A DNA stretch of 64,000 bases from Sesamum alatum (Eukaryota > Streptophyta > Magnoliopsida > Lamiales > Pedaliaceae), in assembly GCA_034509735.1 (NCBI GenBank), contig JACGWO010000004.1, forward strand, positions 11,513,395 to 11,577,394. The letters are read 5' to 3'. Shown in pieces: positions 1 through 13,035 of the stretch. The position numbers and the translations under genes were made by a program. Each line of letters starts with the position of its first letter. The stretch's first letter is position 1. Under the pieces are notes generated by a model. That model saw only the letters and a list, made by a program, of their open reading frames with translations. It had not been told where the DNA came from and ran no database searches.

Positions 1-1157
1 CAAATGGTGAGTAAACATTAACATTAATAACAATTAAAAGTATAAAATTTTAAAATAATTATATACTAACACATTAGTACAATTACATTTTCATATTAAG
101 AAAATTAATAAATTTTGAGAATAAATTTAGTACAATAATATAATAAATACAAATTGAGTTAATTATGTTGAAATTAGGAAAAATGATGATAAATAAATAA
201 GCCAATGAGATTAATATATTTTTTCCGTAATAAATTTATAAAAATAACTTAAAAGTTTAAAAAGCATGGGTACTAAAGAGAATAAAAATTGATATATGAA
301 TAAAATATTATTAAATTGAAATTACTTACGAAAATTCAACTATTGAATTAATCTCTTAGCATTTGATTTTTTTAGTGTTAGACAATCGTGAATGTTTTAC
401 TTTCACATCTATTGTTTCTTTTATAAAGGTGAAAAATAAAACTTTATAGAATAATATTTTAAAATTTTGGATGCTAATAAAATATGTAAATAATGCTTTG
501 ACAATATAAAAAAGTTGATACTGAAATATGATTAACATACATTATAGGATCTTACAATATAAATATTAGTACTATAATCCAATTTGATTATAGTTTTATA
601 GCAATAGTTAATAAATAATTAGTTTATAATAGTGTCAATAAATTAAAAAAAAAATGACATGCAAATATAGTAGTAAAATAAAACATACTACACACACATA
701 CAAAATGTAACAAAAAATAAACAAAATTAAACAACAAAAATAAGCATAATAAAACCTACAAATAAAATTGATCGATTTATTTTATTAAATTAGATTTTCT
801 TCTATGCAAGATAGGGAGATTTGACTAATTATTTTTATTTTAATATTAGTTTTTTGAATATCATTATTTTATATTTTCATATTAATTGATTTGATACATA
901 ATAATGAAATAATCATTAATGAATATACGAAATACAAAATTTTAATTTTGGGGAATATCTTTTTATTCAATAGTACCAAGTAAATTTAGAAAGTGAATTA
1001 CGAATAATAGAATTGATAGTTTTCTTATCAATTTAAATAATTATTATCAATTTATTTGAAAATATAATTGTATAATACTAATGTTTCAATAAAAAAAATA
1101 TGAATAATATCATGAACTTAACATAAATGATATTTTTACTTCTAAAAATATATTTAT
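1..1157. other. AT-rich intergenic DNA, no gene seen
   Basis: Very AT-rich sequence with short A/T runs and stop codons in every frame. The only open frame near 60 codons has low-complexity composition and no recognisable domain. No transposon terminus was recognised here. Confidence 0.6.
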
Positions 1158-1187
1158 ACCCGTGCATCGCACGTTCATGCTTTCTAA
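1158..1187 (+). mobile_element. Helitron-like 3' end (candidate)
   Basis: A 5-bp stem hairpin, CGTGC-ATC-GCACG (1161-1173), follows ACC and is followed 10 bases later by CTAA and then T. Helitrons end in a short GC hairpin about 10 nt before CTRR and insert next to a host T, so this fits a plus-strand 3' terminus. I could not find the matching 5' TC end or any Rep/helicase sequence, so at most a short non-autonomous copy is implied. Confidence 0.35.
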
Positions 1188-1966
1188 TTATATAAAATAC
1201 GTAATATATAATATATACTAATTTTGTACTTATATCTGTTATAATTAATATAAAGTATTACCTATATTATTATATATGGTGAATACATAATAATACGCAT
1301 CTAGACGTAAAAAATGCATGTACACACATGTACATATAGTTATAATATATGCATACAAATTTGTGCATATGTTTATACTACTACATACGTAGACATACAT
1401 ATAACATGTATATTATCCAAAGCATCACAAAAAAAAAATCGTATTAACCTTAAATATTATAGAAAACGCAACAAAAGAAATATTGTTTTTTTGTTATGTT
1501 AATTTCATGATCAAAATTAAAATGAAAAGAGTTTTCTATTTCACCAATTAACCCATGAAAAGGTTATCAGACGTTTTTTTGCAGCGATACCAAAATATTA
1601 ATAACTAAGGCTAAAATATGATAAATATTTTACTTATAGTTAAAATCAAGCAAATGATAATTGACCATTGTCCAAATTTATGTTTTCATATAGATTTTAT
1701 TTGGCCGTGGTAAATTAATAATATTCATTTATCATGATTTTTAAATCATGATCATTTTTAATGTAAAGAATAATTGATTTTTTGTAGCGATGTTGCGTAG
1801 TAGACAGACATGATTACAAGTCTATAATCGTCTAAGAACCCTTCAAAAATCCAACAAGCTAATTAAACACCAATTGAAAAAACAAACTAAATACTAAACA
1901 CATTTTTTAAGCCCTAACATTTTAATATTTTTTAGGAAAAATCTTAGTCTTGTATGTATGATTATG

Positions 1967-2207
1967 ATAGCAATTTTGGTTCTGTTGAAATCGAGTTTGA
2001 TAATTTGGTTCTCCAACTAAAACAATTGGCAATTTGAGGACAATTGTTGTCGAAAATTCATAAATTGATCAGGAAAATACATGTGTTGTGCACGTGACAT
2101 GTTAATTTGGTGATTCCCAGCCAAAATTATCCTCAAATCGCCAATTTTTTTAATTGTAAATTGATTTCAACACGATCAAAACTATAAGACAAAAATTGCA
2201 ATTTTTT
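1967..2207. mobile_element. Fold-back/MITE-like inverted repeat
   Basis: The left arm (about 1967-2060) is an imperfect reverse complement of the right arm (about 2110-2207). For example TTTTGGTTCTGTTGAAATC (1974-1992) pairs with sequence at 2163-2184, and ATTGGCAATTTGAGGACAAT pairs with sequence at 2125-2146. The arms flank a ~50-nt loop containing GTGCACGTGAC. Long imperfect arms and no ORF are typical of small plant fold-back elements. I did not find a clear target duplication. Confidence 0.45.
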
Positions 2208-2544
2208 CATTTTTGTTTTTAGAAGATTGGTATACTCATAACTTTCAAGTCTCATACTAGTTCCTAGTTCCTCCAATTCAAGTCCAATGTTCTTTAATCC
2301 AGTTAGACGACAGACCGAATAGCTGAAGTATTTAAGTTTAATATAAAAAGAAAACTTCGTTTTTACTTACAAAGAACGATTACGTACACCGTGATATCAA
2401 TTTTTTATTATACCAATAATACCCCTAAGTTGGTTTATTTTCTTTTATTTATTTTTTTATTTCTTTTTTGAAATATGATGTTGGTTTATTTATATTATTT
2501 TCTTATTTATAATATATTTTAAAATATAAAATATTATTTATTAT

Positions 2545-2850
2545 ATGCATGTAGGAACAATGTGCCACGTCGGAAAGTGTAGATTTATACATCATGGGCT
2601 TTTATATATACACAACGAAAAAGGAGTAGACGTCGAAGTCCCAATAATTTCTTCCCAAGTCTTCCAAACTCCACAACTTGATGAAGGAGAAAACGTCCAA
2701 GTCTTCGAAGTTCCACAACAGGTCATAGAAGAAAAAAAAAAATGTCTCAAAACGGAAAAGAACATCTCGAATTCCATCATGCCTAAAGAAGCTCTCCCCA
2801 AATATTTAAATTTCACTTCAAGTATGTGGAATCACTACAAAAAAAAATAA
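2545..2850 (+). other. 101-codon open frame, unrecognised
   Basis: This is the only segment in the left 14 kb that is less AT-rich than its surroundings and stays open for about 100 codons. The product is hydrophilic and acidic in the middle (the DEGENVQVFEVPQQV region), and I recognise no domain. A TATATATA stretch lies inside the frame (about 2601-2608), and the frame runs into a CACTACAA motif at 2833 that could be a transposon end. It may be a gene fragment or chance; nothing supports expression. Confidence 0.12.
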
Positions 2851-3541
2851 AAAATGAAAAAAAGTTCCCTATATTTTAAATGACTTCAGCTTAAAAACCG
2901 TGATAAATCAATACTATTTGTGAAAGTAAAATAAAATCAGTGCAAAAACTGTGGCTATGGCTTAAAATTCATCGTGTTAACAACATCCAACAACCATTGT
3001 CAACCATAACTAATAATTAGCATTGGTACGATTTTTATTTTTAACCTAGGTAATTATCCGTAACAAAAATCATATTTCTTTTTGGTGAATATTTCAAATT
3101 TAAATTATTCTTCTTTGCAACATTTTCAAGTTGATTATATGAATATCTAAAAGGTCGTCTATATATAAGTATTGAGCTGATTGTACAAACCTTACAATTT
3201 CAAATTCCTAAATTTCAAAAAATTCATTTATTTGGAAAAACTTTTCAATATCACTACAAGAAATCATCTCATTAGCAATAACATAAATATCCCTCATCGC
3301 TGAGTTTAGCATCAATATTTTTTGTCAGTGAAATTGCTAGAAATTTTATTAATTAACAGAAATACGTATTAGGAAAATTTTAACAGGAACTTTTCATTTT
3401 TTTGCCATGACCAGCTACAAAAATTTCCAACATTAAAATTCACTTCTAATCTAGCCAGAAAAACATTTCATTACTAATGTTAATTTTGAAATTACAAAAC
3501 AATAATTCTTATCTCTTGCTAAATCCATTGTCAATTACCAG

Positions 3542-3574
<33 letters not shown>
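3542..3574. repeat. Poly(A) run, 33 bases
   Basis: An uninterrupted run of 33 A. It could be the tail of an old retroposon, but no LINE or SINE sequence is recognisable upstream. Confidence 0.9.
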
Positions 3575-3576
<2 letters not shown>

Positions 3577-5002
3577 CTCCTTCCTAATTTTCTCAGCTTT
3601 TGGCAATTCTTGCGGTATCTTGCCTAGAAATTTCGAAGTAAGCCACAAGTGACAGAAATAAATTATTATTTTGAAGTTATTTAAGTTTATCTTTTCTTTG
3701 GTTTAAACAAAAGAAAATAGAAGAAAAAATACGAAAAATAGTGTACACACGTTTACGTCCATGCTACAAATTTTTGTACACACATTAATTTCTTATTTGC
3801 ATTTTCCCACTTTTAGAAGTTGAGTCTAACACGTGTTTACCTGCTGCGATCGCCTTAGTTTCCAATTGGGGCATTCTGTGTGTCCACGTACTATTCCTGA
3901 CGAATGCTTATTTCTATTTTAATCAATAAGTCAAACAGGCATTGTCACTAATCATGATTCTGAATTATTTCCGTAATAATAATAATAATATATAGTATAT
4001 CGCAAGTGCACAGACAAGAATCAATTTTGTCCAGTTGTCTGTTTGACGACTTATGAATTAAGAGTACGTAGAGTGTAGAGAGAGAAATAATTTATTCAAA
4101 GTATAATTGAAATATGTTAAATGATATTCTCGTTTAAAAATTTAAACTATTAGAAAAAAATATAATTTAATAGTTTAAAGGGCTTTTGCAATAATTTTTG
4201 CTTTTGTGGTGGAAATAAGTTGTAAAGAAATTGAAAGTCACGAATTCATAACAGTTGGGAATGTTTGAAAATAAAGTTAAAGGTGAAATTTTTTTTTGAA
4301 GTTGGAGTATTTTGAAAAACCAACTTATAATATTTACAATTTTACTAATAAGTTGCAGAAGTTTGTAGGAAACTGGTTAGCTTTTGAAATCAACTTAACT
4401 TAAGTGGTTCAAAATCAGAAATTATGAAACAAAGAACTCTTTTCAGGTTATTTTCAACAATACGTTGATAAATGCTTAAACTAAGCATTTGCAAACATGG
4501 ACCCTCGTATGCAAACTTTGCACGTGAAATCTTTATTAGGCTTTTATAAATGGGTCGAATTATTAGGCTTTGGTTGGTCTATTTGTGATACCATATTATT
4601 AATCAATTCATTTAAAAGTTGAAATGCTAGATATGAGAAAATTATTTAATATTTAATATTTTAAAAAAATAATAGCACGGTAAGTTCATTGCGTGGAAAA
4701 GAAATAAGCACTCGTCCTGTGTGTAAGACGAATGCTGATCTTAATAGTGATGTACTAAATATTTTCCGCAAGGAATTTCTGCATTCGAATCATTTTGTAG
4801 TAATAATTGTTAAGGCAATGAATTATTTCATATATTATTCATTGATAAAGCTTGAAATTTATTATAATTGATTTCTATCAATCACGACAAAATAAAACAA
4901 TATAAAAAATTAAAATTTTATTATAATTAATATTTTTCATGTTTTAACCATTACCAAAGTATTCGACATGGTACTTAGCTATGAGCAAAGCAATATTTAC
5001 CC

Positions 5003-5004
<2 letters not shown>

Positions 5005-5033
<29 letters not shown>
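5005..5033. repeat. (TA)n microsatellite
   Basis: Alternating A/T for about 29 bases. Confidence 0.9.
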
Positions 5034-5037
<4 letters not shown>

Positions 5038-5658
5038 TATGGCATGTCTTGGCTAACTTCGCTAGCTAAAATAATGACCAACATTCATTGCGAAATTGTA
5101 GTTAATTATTATTCATCATGATTTTACATGTTTTATCATTGTAATTAACGATGAAAAAAAACATACATTTCAAATATAATATCTTGTAGTGACACCACTT
5201 CTATAATTAAATTTAATTTAATTTGCATTGAAATTTTACAACCGCAGACGACTTGTAATCACGTCTAACAAAAATTGGTAGACCCTCTCCCTTTATCATG
5301 TTATAAGAACTTTAATTCTCTTATTTAAATTCTTGAAACATCTTTATAAAAGTAGTCTTTATTCTTAACATAACAATTTAATTTATTGTTTTTAGAAACG
5401 ATGATTACATAATTATAACAATATTAATAATTGAGCAATCCATAATGCGATCAATAACTATTAAGTGAGACAAAAAATTTCAACACATTTTATTGACTCG
5501 AACCCATAATCCAAACTTAATTATTGGATCCCAAACTTAATCATTAGGTGAATTAAGACATGATGAGTAACATAATATTTACTTTCTAAATACAAAACTA
5601 AGAATTAGATAAGCATATTATGAAATCTCAATTACTCATTTTTTTATAAATAAAGTAG

Positions 5659-5660
<2 letters not shown>

Positions 5661-5692
<32 letters not shown>
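5661..5692. repeat. (TA)n microsatellite
   Basis: Alternating A/T for about 32 bases. Confidence 0.9.
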
Positions 5693-5696
<4 letters not shown>

Positions 5697-6791
5697 GTTG
5701 GAAGGATAAAAGTAGCACAGCTAGTGGGGTACACATGGCCTCAAATGAACACAAGAAAATTAGTTATATATTGCACTTTGAATGTACACCAAATTCGGAC
5801 ATTTGTAAGTTTGAAAAGTCTTACAACTCCCAAGAAATATGATGATTGAAGCAGACAAGTAAGTAAGCAACTATTATGTTGCAATTTCTACAGTCTATCC
5901 AATTCCAAAGTCGTTAGATTTCAGGTAATTGATTCATCAACCCCTTAGCTAACGAGAAAGATTTTGGTCAAACAATTTAATATTATTTTCTCAATCCTAG
6001 CTAACGTACATTATATAGCTCCTAAGCTTTCGTGTCTTACATGATTATCTCTTCTAGTATTAGAATTTTACCGCTATTCTAGAAATAGATGAGGTAAAAC
6101 GGACTTTCTTTTTTATTTTAGTTTAATATCATTCAATAAAATTATTATAGTATATTAATATATATACTTATTAACATTTGAATTAAATTAATGAAACAAA
6201 TAATATAATTAATAGCAAGAGAGGAGAAAAATGCATTTTTCATCTTATTACTTTGGGAGTGGCATTGTTGGTCTACTTCAATTTCACTTTTTAAATTGAG
6301 GTAATAATTAAAAAAGTTGCACATTTGATCTATTTTTGCCAGAAAAAGGAGTTATCATGTGCTAAGCATGTGCCTTTTTCAATAAAAACTGAACAAAATT
6401 AATTTGTTATTTTTTAAAATTAATATTCTCATTTGAAAAATTAAAATCGAAGTGGACCAAAAGAGTCAACTTACCATACTTATAGGATAAAAAATGCCAT
6501 TTTTACCATCAAAATAGACACCCATCTAAATCATATTAAGTTTCCTTTAAACTAAAAATTCCTCAAACTTTTATAGGGAAATCCAAAATTTATATTAATT
6601 TTCTAATTAAAGATGATGTAATTTTTTTCCCTAATATACGTCTCCTTGACGTGTAATATACGTATTAAAACACTGTTTAATATGAATATTTGCATTAAGA
6701 ATAATAGACATGCATGCAAGCATGCACGTATAATGTAGTGTGAACTCGATCTAATTTATTCATAGAAAATCAGTTAATTAGAATAAGGAAG

Positions 6792-6792
<1 letters not shown>

Positions 6793-6824
<32 letters not shown>
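6793..6824. repeat. (TA)n microsatellite
   Basis: Alternating T/A following GTATATG, about 30 bases. Confidence 0.85.
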
Positions 6825-7336
6825 GCAAACTTCATCTTCTGCTCCCTGTTGGGCTCTCATGCGACATCTTAACACTTGTCTTATGACAGCAAATCTCGTT
6901 ACCAAGAAAACATGGCACACTTGTTTACATTTCGTGCTTCGACGATTTAATTATATAACCAGTAGTAAAATTAATGATCTTGAGTCGCGTAATTTAATTA
7001 GAAGGCTATTAACTAATTTAATAGAAAGTTTCGTCATCGATTGAAAAATAAAACAATCTATGGTGGATCGCTTACACAATATACTTTTTCTAGTAATTAG
7101 TTGTCAACAATCCAGGGTTTTGTTGAGGAGGGCTTGCCCTAATTAGCGACTAAGTTATTTGTTTATTCGCTCCACAATTATTTTATTTTGCTGATGCAAC
7201 TGTAGTTTGAGGTGTTCAATTACCCTCAACAAACTTTGAATAATGTCTCCCTCTTATTCTATTTCAATTGCCAGCACTACAATCAAAATCTATTCTCGTG
7301 CATGATATATATATATCTCAGGTACATTACATATTG

Positions 7337-7690
7337 TTGAGGAAATTATATTTTTCGTCCCATAATTTAGACTTTGTAAAATTATAGTCCCACTGTTTAA
7401 GAAAGTTTGAAAATAGTCTCGTACCTTTAAAAAAATTATCACTTTTAATCCTTCTACCAACTTATGTTAGGAAATTAACTAAAACTCACGTGCAAGTCAC
7501 GTGGTCGTTTTTCTTCTTTTAAAAAGATAATGGCTACGTAACTTGCACGTGATTTTTTTCGTGAATGTTCTAATGAAATTTGCAAGTTATAATTGGACTA
7601 TTTCGATAAATCCATAAGTAAATGGGATTGAAAAGATACTAGACCTAAACTATGGATGAAAATATAGTTTCACCCATTGTCATGCAATTT
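7337..7690. mobile_element. Fold-back/MITE-like inverted repeat
   Basis: The outer arm AAATTATATTTTTCGTCCC (about 7343-7361) pairs imperfectly with the region around 7650-7672. The inner arm CACGTGCAAGT (7489-7499) pairs with ACTTGCACGTG (about 7541-7551), giving a nested hairpin of about 350 bp with no ORF. The inner palindromes carry CACGTG (G-box) cores. Confidence 0.4.
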
Positions 7691-7709
7691 TATAATTGCG
7701 TAGAATAAC

Positions 7710-8259
7710 TAGGGATAGGACCAGGGCCCGGACTCAAACCCGTCTCGATTGAGGCGGGTTTTAAAGTCTTAAAAGGGGTCCCAATGCGGGTTCGAGTTCT
7801 ATGAGTTGGACCTGGATCCAAACAACCCGCTTATTTTTTGTGTGCATATTATATATATATTTATATAAAATATATTTGTTCATATATAAAAAATATATAT
7901 AGTTTATTTATACTTATATATAATATATACACCTATTATTTTTATAAATTAAAATAATAATATTAATAGTTTATAAACATTTTAATGTTTATATAAGTAA
8001 CATATATTCTAAATTATTAATATTTCAATACCAAAAAATATACATATATTTACAAAAGATTATTAATTTTTCAATAATATAATTATTTTATATTTATAAA
8101 GTTATGATAATATTATTTTTTAAAAAAATATATTTTTAATATTTAAAAAATATTATCCAGGTCCAATCGGCCGGGTCCCGAGTCCGGGCCAGAGTTTTCT
8201 TGGCGTGGCGGATCCCCGTTTGGCAACCTCGCCCCAGACCTGTCCTGTTGTCGTCCCTA
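7710..8259. mobile_element. hAT-like non-autonomous element
   Basis: The left end TAGGGATAGGACCAGG and the reverse complement of the right end, TAGGGACGACAACAGG, form imperfect inverted termini of the TAGGG type seen in plant hAT MITEs. Both ends have the GC-rich, pyrimidine/purine-biased flanks common in such elements. The 8-bp flanks are AGAATAAC (7702-7709) and TAAATAAC (8260-8267), 6 of 8 identical, consistent with an aged hAT duplication. The ~300-bp core is A/T only. Confidence 0.6.
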
Positions 8260-8267
8260 TAAATAAC

Positions 8268-8858
8268 TAAGTTATGATCCTAATATATTAAATAAGAAGA
8301 ACGATTATATATCTATGTATACTATTAGACTTGTGTACCGCTGAATTAGTTACGTCAAAGAAGGATCATCCCATGCAGATACGTGTCTGGCAGCACTGGG
8401 ACAGTATACGTAAAGGGTGCATAATTATATTATATTGTAATTATATTAATTAGAGAGGCATCCAGATGTTTCTAGTTTTAGAAGATTACATTAATTAATT
8501 AAGATCATGGCTAAGTTTAAATATTCGACGAAATCATTCTACAAGAACAGAGACTGGCATAATTCTTTGGATTATGGTAGTTAGGATCACTACAGGGTGA
8601 ATAAATTAGTAAAAACCTAATCAAGTACAAAAATAGGTATATTCTTAATTAGGTGCTTTTGCAGCTTCTATACATTTATGATAAAAGTTTAATTAGTATT
8701 GTCTAATGGATCGGCACTGAGGATTCTAACATAACGAAATTTGTTAAAAAAGAAAAAATTAAGTAATTGTACGTAACGTATGTAGCGTATGAATTTTGTC
8801 GACTCCTTTTTTTTTTTTTTTTTTTTCCAATTTTTGTTGACTTTGACCTATTACTATA
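8268..8858. other. Intergenic DNA, no gene seen
   Basis: AT-rich sequence with no recognisable gene. It ends in a T run (8807-8826) close to the next Helitron-like terminus. Confidence 0.55.
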
Positions 8859-8885
8859 CTAGCATAAACCCCGTGCTATGCACGG
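8859..8885 (-). mobile_element. Helitron-like 3' end, minus strand
   Basis: Read on the minus strand, the hairpin CCGTGCATAGCACGG is followed by GGTTTATG and then CTAG, next to a host T (A at 8858 on the plus strand). This is the hairpin-plus-CTRR arrangement of a Helitron 3' terminus. The body would extend to the right; its 5' TC end was not found and no Rep/helicase coding was seen. Confidence 0.5.
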
Positions 8886-9529
8886 AAACTTATAAACTCT
8901 ATATTTTCAAAACTTTTGAATTATATAAAATTGTGTTATATTTTAATGATTGTTTTACTATACGTAGTAGTTGTAGTACAACTCAATATTGATTTCTTCA
9001 CTAAATTTATAAATTGAATATTTTGAAAATAATCATAGAGTATTATCATATTTTTAGATATTAAGGAAATTGTATAATTTCAAATAAAATATATAGTTTC
9101 ATATTCATTTAATATCGTTGTAGTAAAATTAAATTATTAATATTTAAATACATTTTATAAAACATAGATTCTATCATATCTATTCTATGATATAATTAAC
9201 AAATTTCTACAAAATAACACATTAAAAAGTACTGAGCTTTTTTCAGTAAATATGTTTAGCATATTGGAAAAGAAATGGCAAAACTAATGGCAAGAAATAA
9301 AAGTAAAATGAAATTGAAAACTTCTTAGCACAAAACAATGAAATAAAGATGAATAAATAAATTATCCCTTGTCATTAAATAAAGGTAGAGTAAACCAAAT
9401 AAAAAATACCTCCTGATGAAATCAAATTCAAGTTGAAGAGAAAAATCAATTAAAATGTATAAATCATAATTAAGATAATTTTGAAATTATGAATTAATAA
9501 TTCAGTGACAATATAAATATATATGTATA

Positions 9530-9555
9530 CTAGCATAGATCCCGTGCTATGCACG
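9530..9555 (-). mobile_element. Second Helitron-like 3' end, minus strand
   Basis: This terminus closely resembles the one at 8859: CTAG after A, then CATAGAT and the palindromic CCGTGCTATGCACG core. It has the same orientation and lies 671 bp away. The sequence beyond the two termini is not obviously alike, so these are two members of one family or one copy captured next to another. Confidence 0.5.
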
Positions 9556-11699
9556 ATTATATATATATATATTTTTTAATTAAATAATATTTTATAATTT
9601 ATTATGCTATAAAAATCTTTTACGTAAAATAAAATCTTTATTTTTAATAGGTAAAATATAGTAGCTTTGAATTTTTAATCTATTTTGATTATTACTGACA
9701 AAAATATTTCCTATATATATAATATATCTTTTACTTACTAAAATTTGTATTATATAAAGATTACTTTCAAACAGTTATGACATTCTATTAAATGTATATA
9801 TATACTTTTACATATATTCAACCTTATACAAAAATATAAAAATTAAAGAATTAGTTAAATATAATTTTTGTATTATATAGTTCATATTCCATAAAAGATC
9901 CTTTTAAAATACATAAATCTAAAATTATTTTTTCATATTAAAAAAAATAAAATATAAAGAAAAATAGAAGCTCACTTTTAATGAGTTATAAGAAAGATAC
10001 TAAAATGGTAAAAGAAAGAGAGAAAGAAAGATAAGATGGAAGATAAAAAGAAAAATTAATTTAAAATAATTTCAAAAATCCCAGTATCATTTCATCATAT
10101 GAATGAAAAAGATAAGGAGTAAATTAATTATCATGAATGGCAAAATAAAATAAGAATAAATAAATATAAAATGACTAAAATTCAATTAAATCATAAATAT
10201 AGCAACATTATCACCGATCCTGAGAATAAAAACACTTTCATCGGTGTAAACAAATCCTAAAAGATGAAAGATTAATGTGAAAAATAAAGAATGAGTTGAA
10301 TAAAAATAAATCAACAGTTAAATAACAAATATCTATCACACATTTTTTTAGAAGCCTGAATACATTAATAAAAAGGGGTAGCAAGAGAAAAAAAAAAAAC
10401 TATAATCATAAAAGATAAAACATGCAAAAATTTAATTACATTACAAAATAAATTGAAATGTATAAGTAGGCAATTATAACTACTAAGTTTTAACCCAAAA
10501 AATAACAAAAGGGCCGTATTAATATGCTAGAGCCTTCGAGCAATTTGCAAACCATACTACTCCCTATTCAATTTTTGGGATTTTTGGAAGCAATTTAACT
10601 CTGTAAAGTATAAACGGCGGATAGTAAGTCTCATTTTGACTTTTGAAGGATAAAATATGAAACTTTATCTCCATAAAACTAAGTAATTAATTATTATATA
10701 GTTCATGTTTTGCATGAAGTGAATTAAAAAATTTAAACGTAATAACTTTACTAATATGTAAATTATATTTTTTTCCTCTTTAACAAAAGGGAATCACAAC
10801 ATAGGATCTCATTCATCAAAAGAATAAGCTAAATTCAAGCTAAAAATTAAGAAAATTACTACAATCCCCTTACAATATATTGTTATATTTTGAAAATTTA
10901 TTAAATTATTCTTAAATTCAAAAAATTCATTCATCAAATTTTCATTTTCAACTATTAATTATTGCCTTAGTTTAGGATAATAAAATAACATTGGTATTTT
11001 TTTTATTTATAAATACTTTTATTAATTATTATTTAATTAAAAAATAAAATTTCTTTTCACCATATCTATATATATGTTGCAGAACTTTTACGAACTTAGT
11101 CAACTTTTAGGTTTTTATTTATTCAATTTTTTGTTACTTTCGACGAATTACAAAAGGAAAAAGTGATTATAATGATATAATTTGTTTCCAAAAATTCAAA
11201 GAGTTATTTTTCTCCAAAAAAAAAAAAAAATTTCAAGTTAAATTGAATTGATGATCTGTCATTTATAAAATTAAAAATATCAAATAATGATATTTATTTG
11301 AATATCCTGAAATGTAAAAATAAATATCTCAAAGATTTAATATATTAGTAGTGATAATTTTAATTGTTTAGTACAATGAACTAAAAAGATTTAATATCTC
11401 AAAGTTCAAAATGTAAATTTTATAATAGTTTTACTATGAACAAATAAAAATAGTTAAAAAATTTTATTTTAAAATCTTATTGAATTAACCTATATACTTA
11501 TTATTAATTTAACAAATCTCGACAGAATTTTTAATTAAATTAAAATATACAAAAGAAGAAAACAAAATTCAAACAATCATGTGAAGTTTTTCTTAAAAGA
11601 GTTCGAATTACACACACATAAAAATACATATATTTACATAAAAATGTAAAGATTTACAAATTATATGATCATAGATTTAGTAGAATCCTATTTACATAG
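9556..11699. other. AT-rich intergenic DNA, no gene seen
   Basis: A-rich on the plus strand, with no open frame of note, and probably the body of one or more non-autonomous repeats. I see no terminus other than the Helitron-like ends to the left. Confidence 0.55.
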
Positions 11700-13035
11700 T
11701 TCGAGAAACTAATAATAAGATCATTCTTTCCATCTTGTAAAACATCATAATAAGTAAACAAAAAAAATAAAATCTGAAAAAGAACAACAAAATTATACTT
11801 AAAATTAAAAATTTAATGGATGAAACTATAATATATAATGGTGTATAAAAATATACAAAAAGGTAAATTTTAAATAGAAATATAAACTAAATGTCAGATA
11901 AATTAAGTAGAATCATACAAAAAAATAAATATGTACCTATTAGCACTAAAGAAATATGTTCCGTCTTGTAAATAAAAATGAAGTTTGATAAAGAACAACA
12001 GAATTAAACTGTAAAATAAAAACTGAAGAGATGATACTATATATATATATATATATAATTGGTGCATAAAAATAAACGAAGGGTAAATACTTAAACAGAA
12101 ATAGAAACTAAATGACAGATTAAGTAGAATCATACAATTAAATGTTAAACAAAATATGTACCTATAAATGCTAAATAAATTCGTTTTTGTAGAAAAATGA
12201 AAACTAAAAAAGAATAAAATATGAAAAAGAACAACAAAAGTAAACTATAAAATAAATTAATGGATGAAACTATAATATGTGGAAAAAATTGGTGCATAAA
12301 TGATACAAAAGAGTGGATATGCAAATAAATGTTAAAACAAAATATTATCATTAACACAAAATAAATTTATTCCTTATTGTAGAAAAACAAAATCAAGCAA
12401 TCATCATAGAAATCTTAAAATTTAACACCATAAGAGGAATAAATATTAAATTATTATTTAATAAAAAAAACACAAGAAAATGGTAGAGATTATTATTTCA
12501 ATATGTATCTATAAACACTGCATAAATTTGTTCCTTCTTGTAAAGCAAATGGAATTTGAAAAATAACAAAAAAATTAAACTGTAGAATAAAAACTTAATG
12601 ATGATATATATATATATATCTATGTATATATAAATCTATATAAAATTGGTGCATAAAATAAATAAATAATAGATATTTCAAACAGAAATAAAGACTAAAT
12701 GGAGATTAAGTAAAATCATACAAATAAATGTTACACAAAATATAATATCCATTGACGCTAAATAATCTGTTCATTATTGTAGAAAAATAAAAACTAAAAA
12801 AAAATATGAAAAAGAAGAACGAAAGTAAAATATAAAACAAAATTGTTGGATGAAACTATAACATAAAGAAACAAATAAACTGGTCTATAAAAGATAGGAA
12901 AGAGTAAATAGTTAAATAGGAAAAAAAAATTAATGATACATTAAGTAGAATAATACAAATTAATGGTCAAAAGCAATATTTATCATTAACCTCAAAAAAC
13001 TCTATCCGCTCTTGTATAAAAACAAATCAAGCAAT
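11700..13035. repeat. Degenerate tandem array, ~210-250 bp unit
   Basis: Phrases recur in the same order: a CTTGTA(R)AA block, AAAAAGAACAACAAAA (about 11780, 11992, 12227, 12564, 12817), then TGGATGAAACTATAATAT or a variant (11814, 12024, 12251, 12595, 12842), then TTGGTGCATAAAA. Spacing is mostly 210-250 bp with one larger gap, so about five diverged copies. Short minus-strand open frames inside it are by-products of the A-rich composition. Confidence 0.6.

Larger units (their letters stand above)
3252..5191. mobile_element. Possible CACTA-type element (termini only)
   Basis: CACTACAAGAAAT at 3252-3264 is matched in inverted orientation by the sequence ending CTTGTAGTG at 5183-5191 (12 of 13 positions). 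CACTACAAG is the usual end of plant En/Spm (CACTA) elements. The 3-bp flanks (TAT and ACA) do not match, so the two ends may belong to different copies; another CACTACAA lies at 2833. The interior has no transposase frame, only AT-rich sequence, a 33-base poly(A) run and a TA microsatellite. Confidence 0.3.
5192..7336. other. AT-rich intergenic DNA, no gene seen
   Basis: Apart from two TA microsatellites I see nothing here. The 73-codon open frame at 6823-7044 begins inside a TA repeat and has no recognisable domain. Confidence 0.6.

Noticed and set aside
2545..2850. Possible N-terminus of a host enzyme
   Set aside because: A short LNFTSSMW stretch faintly recalls plant terpene synthase starts, but there is no exon structure or downstream domain and the resemblance is too short to support a name.
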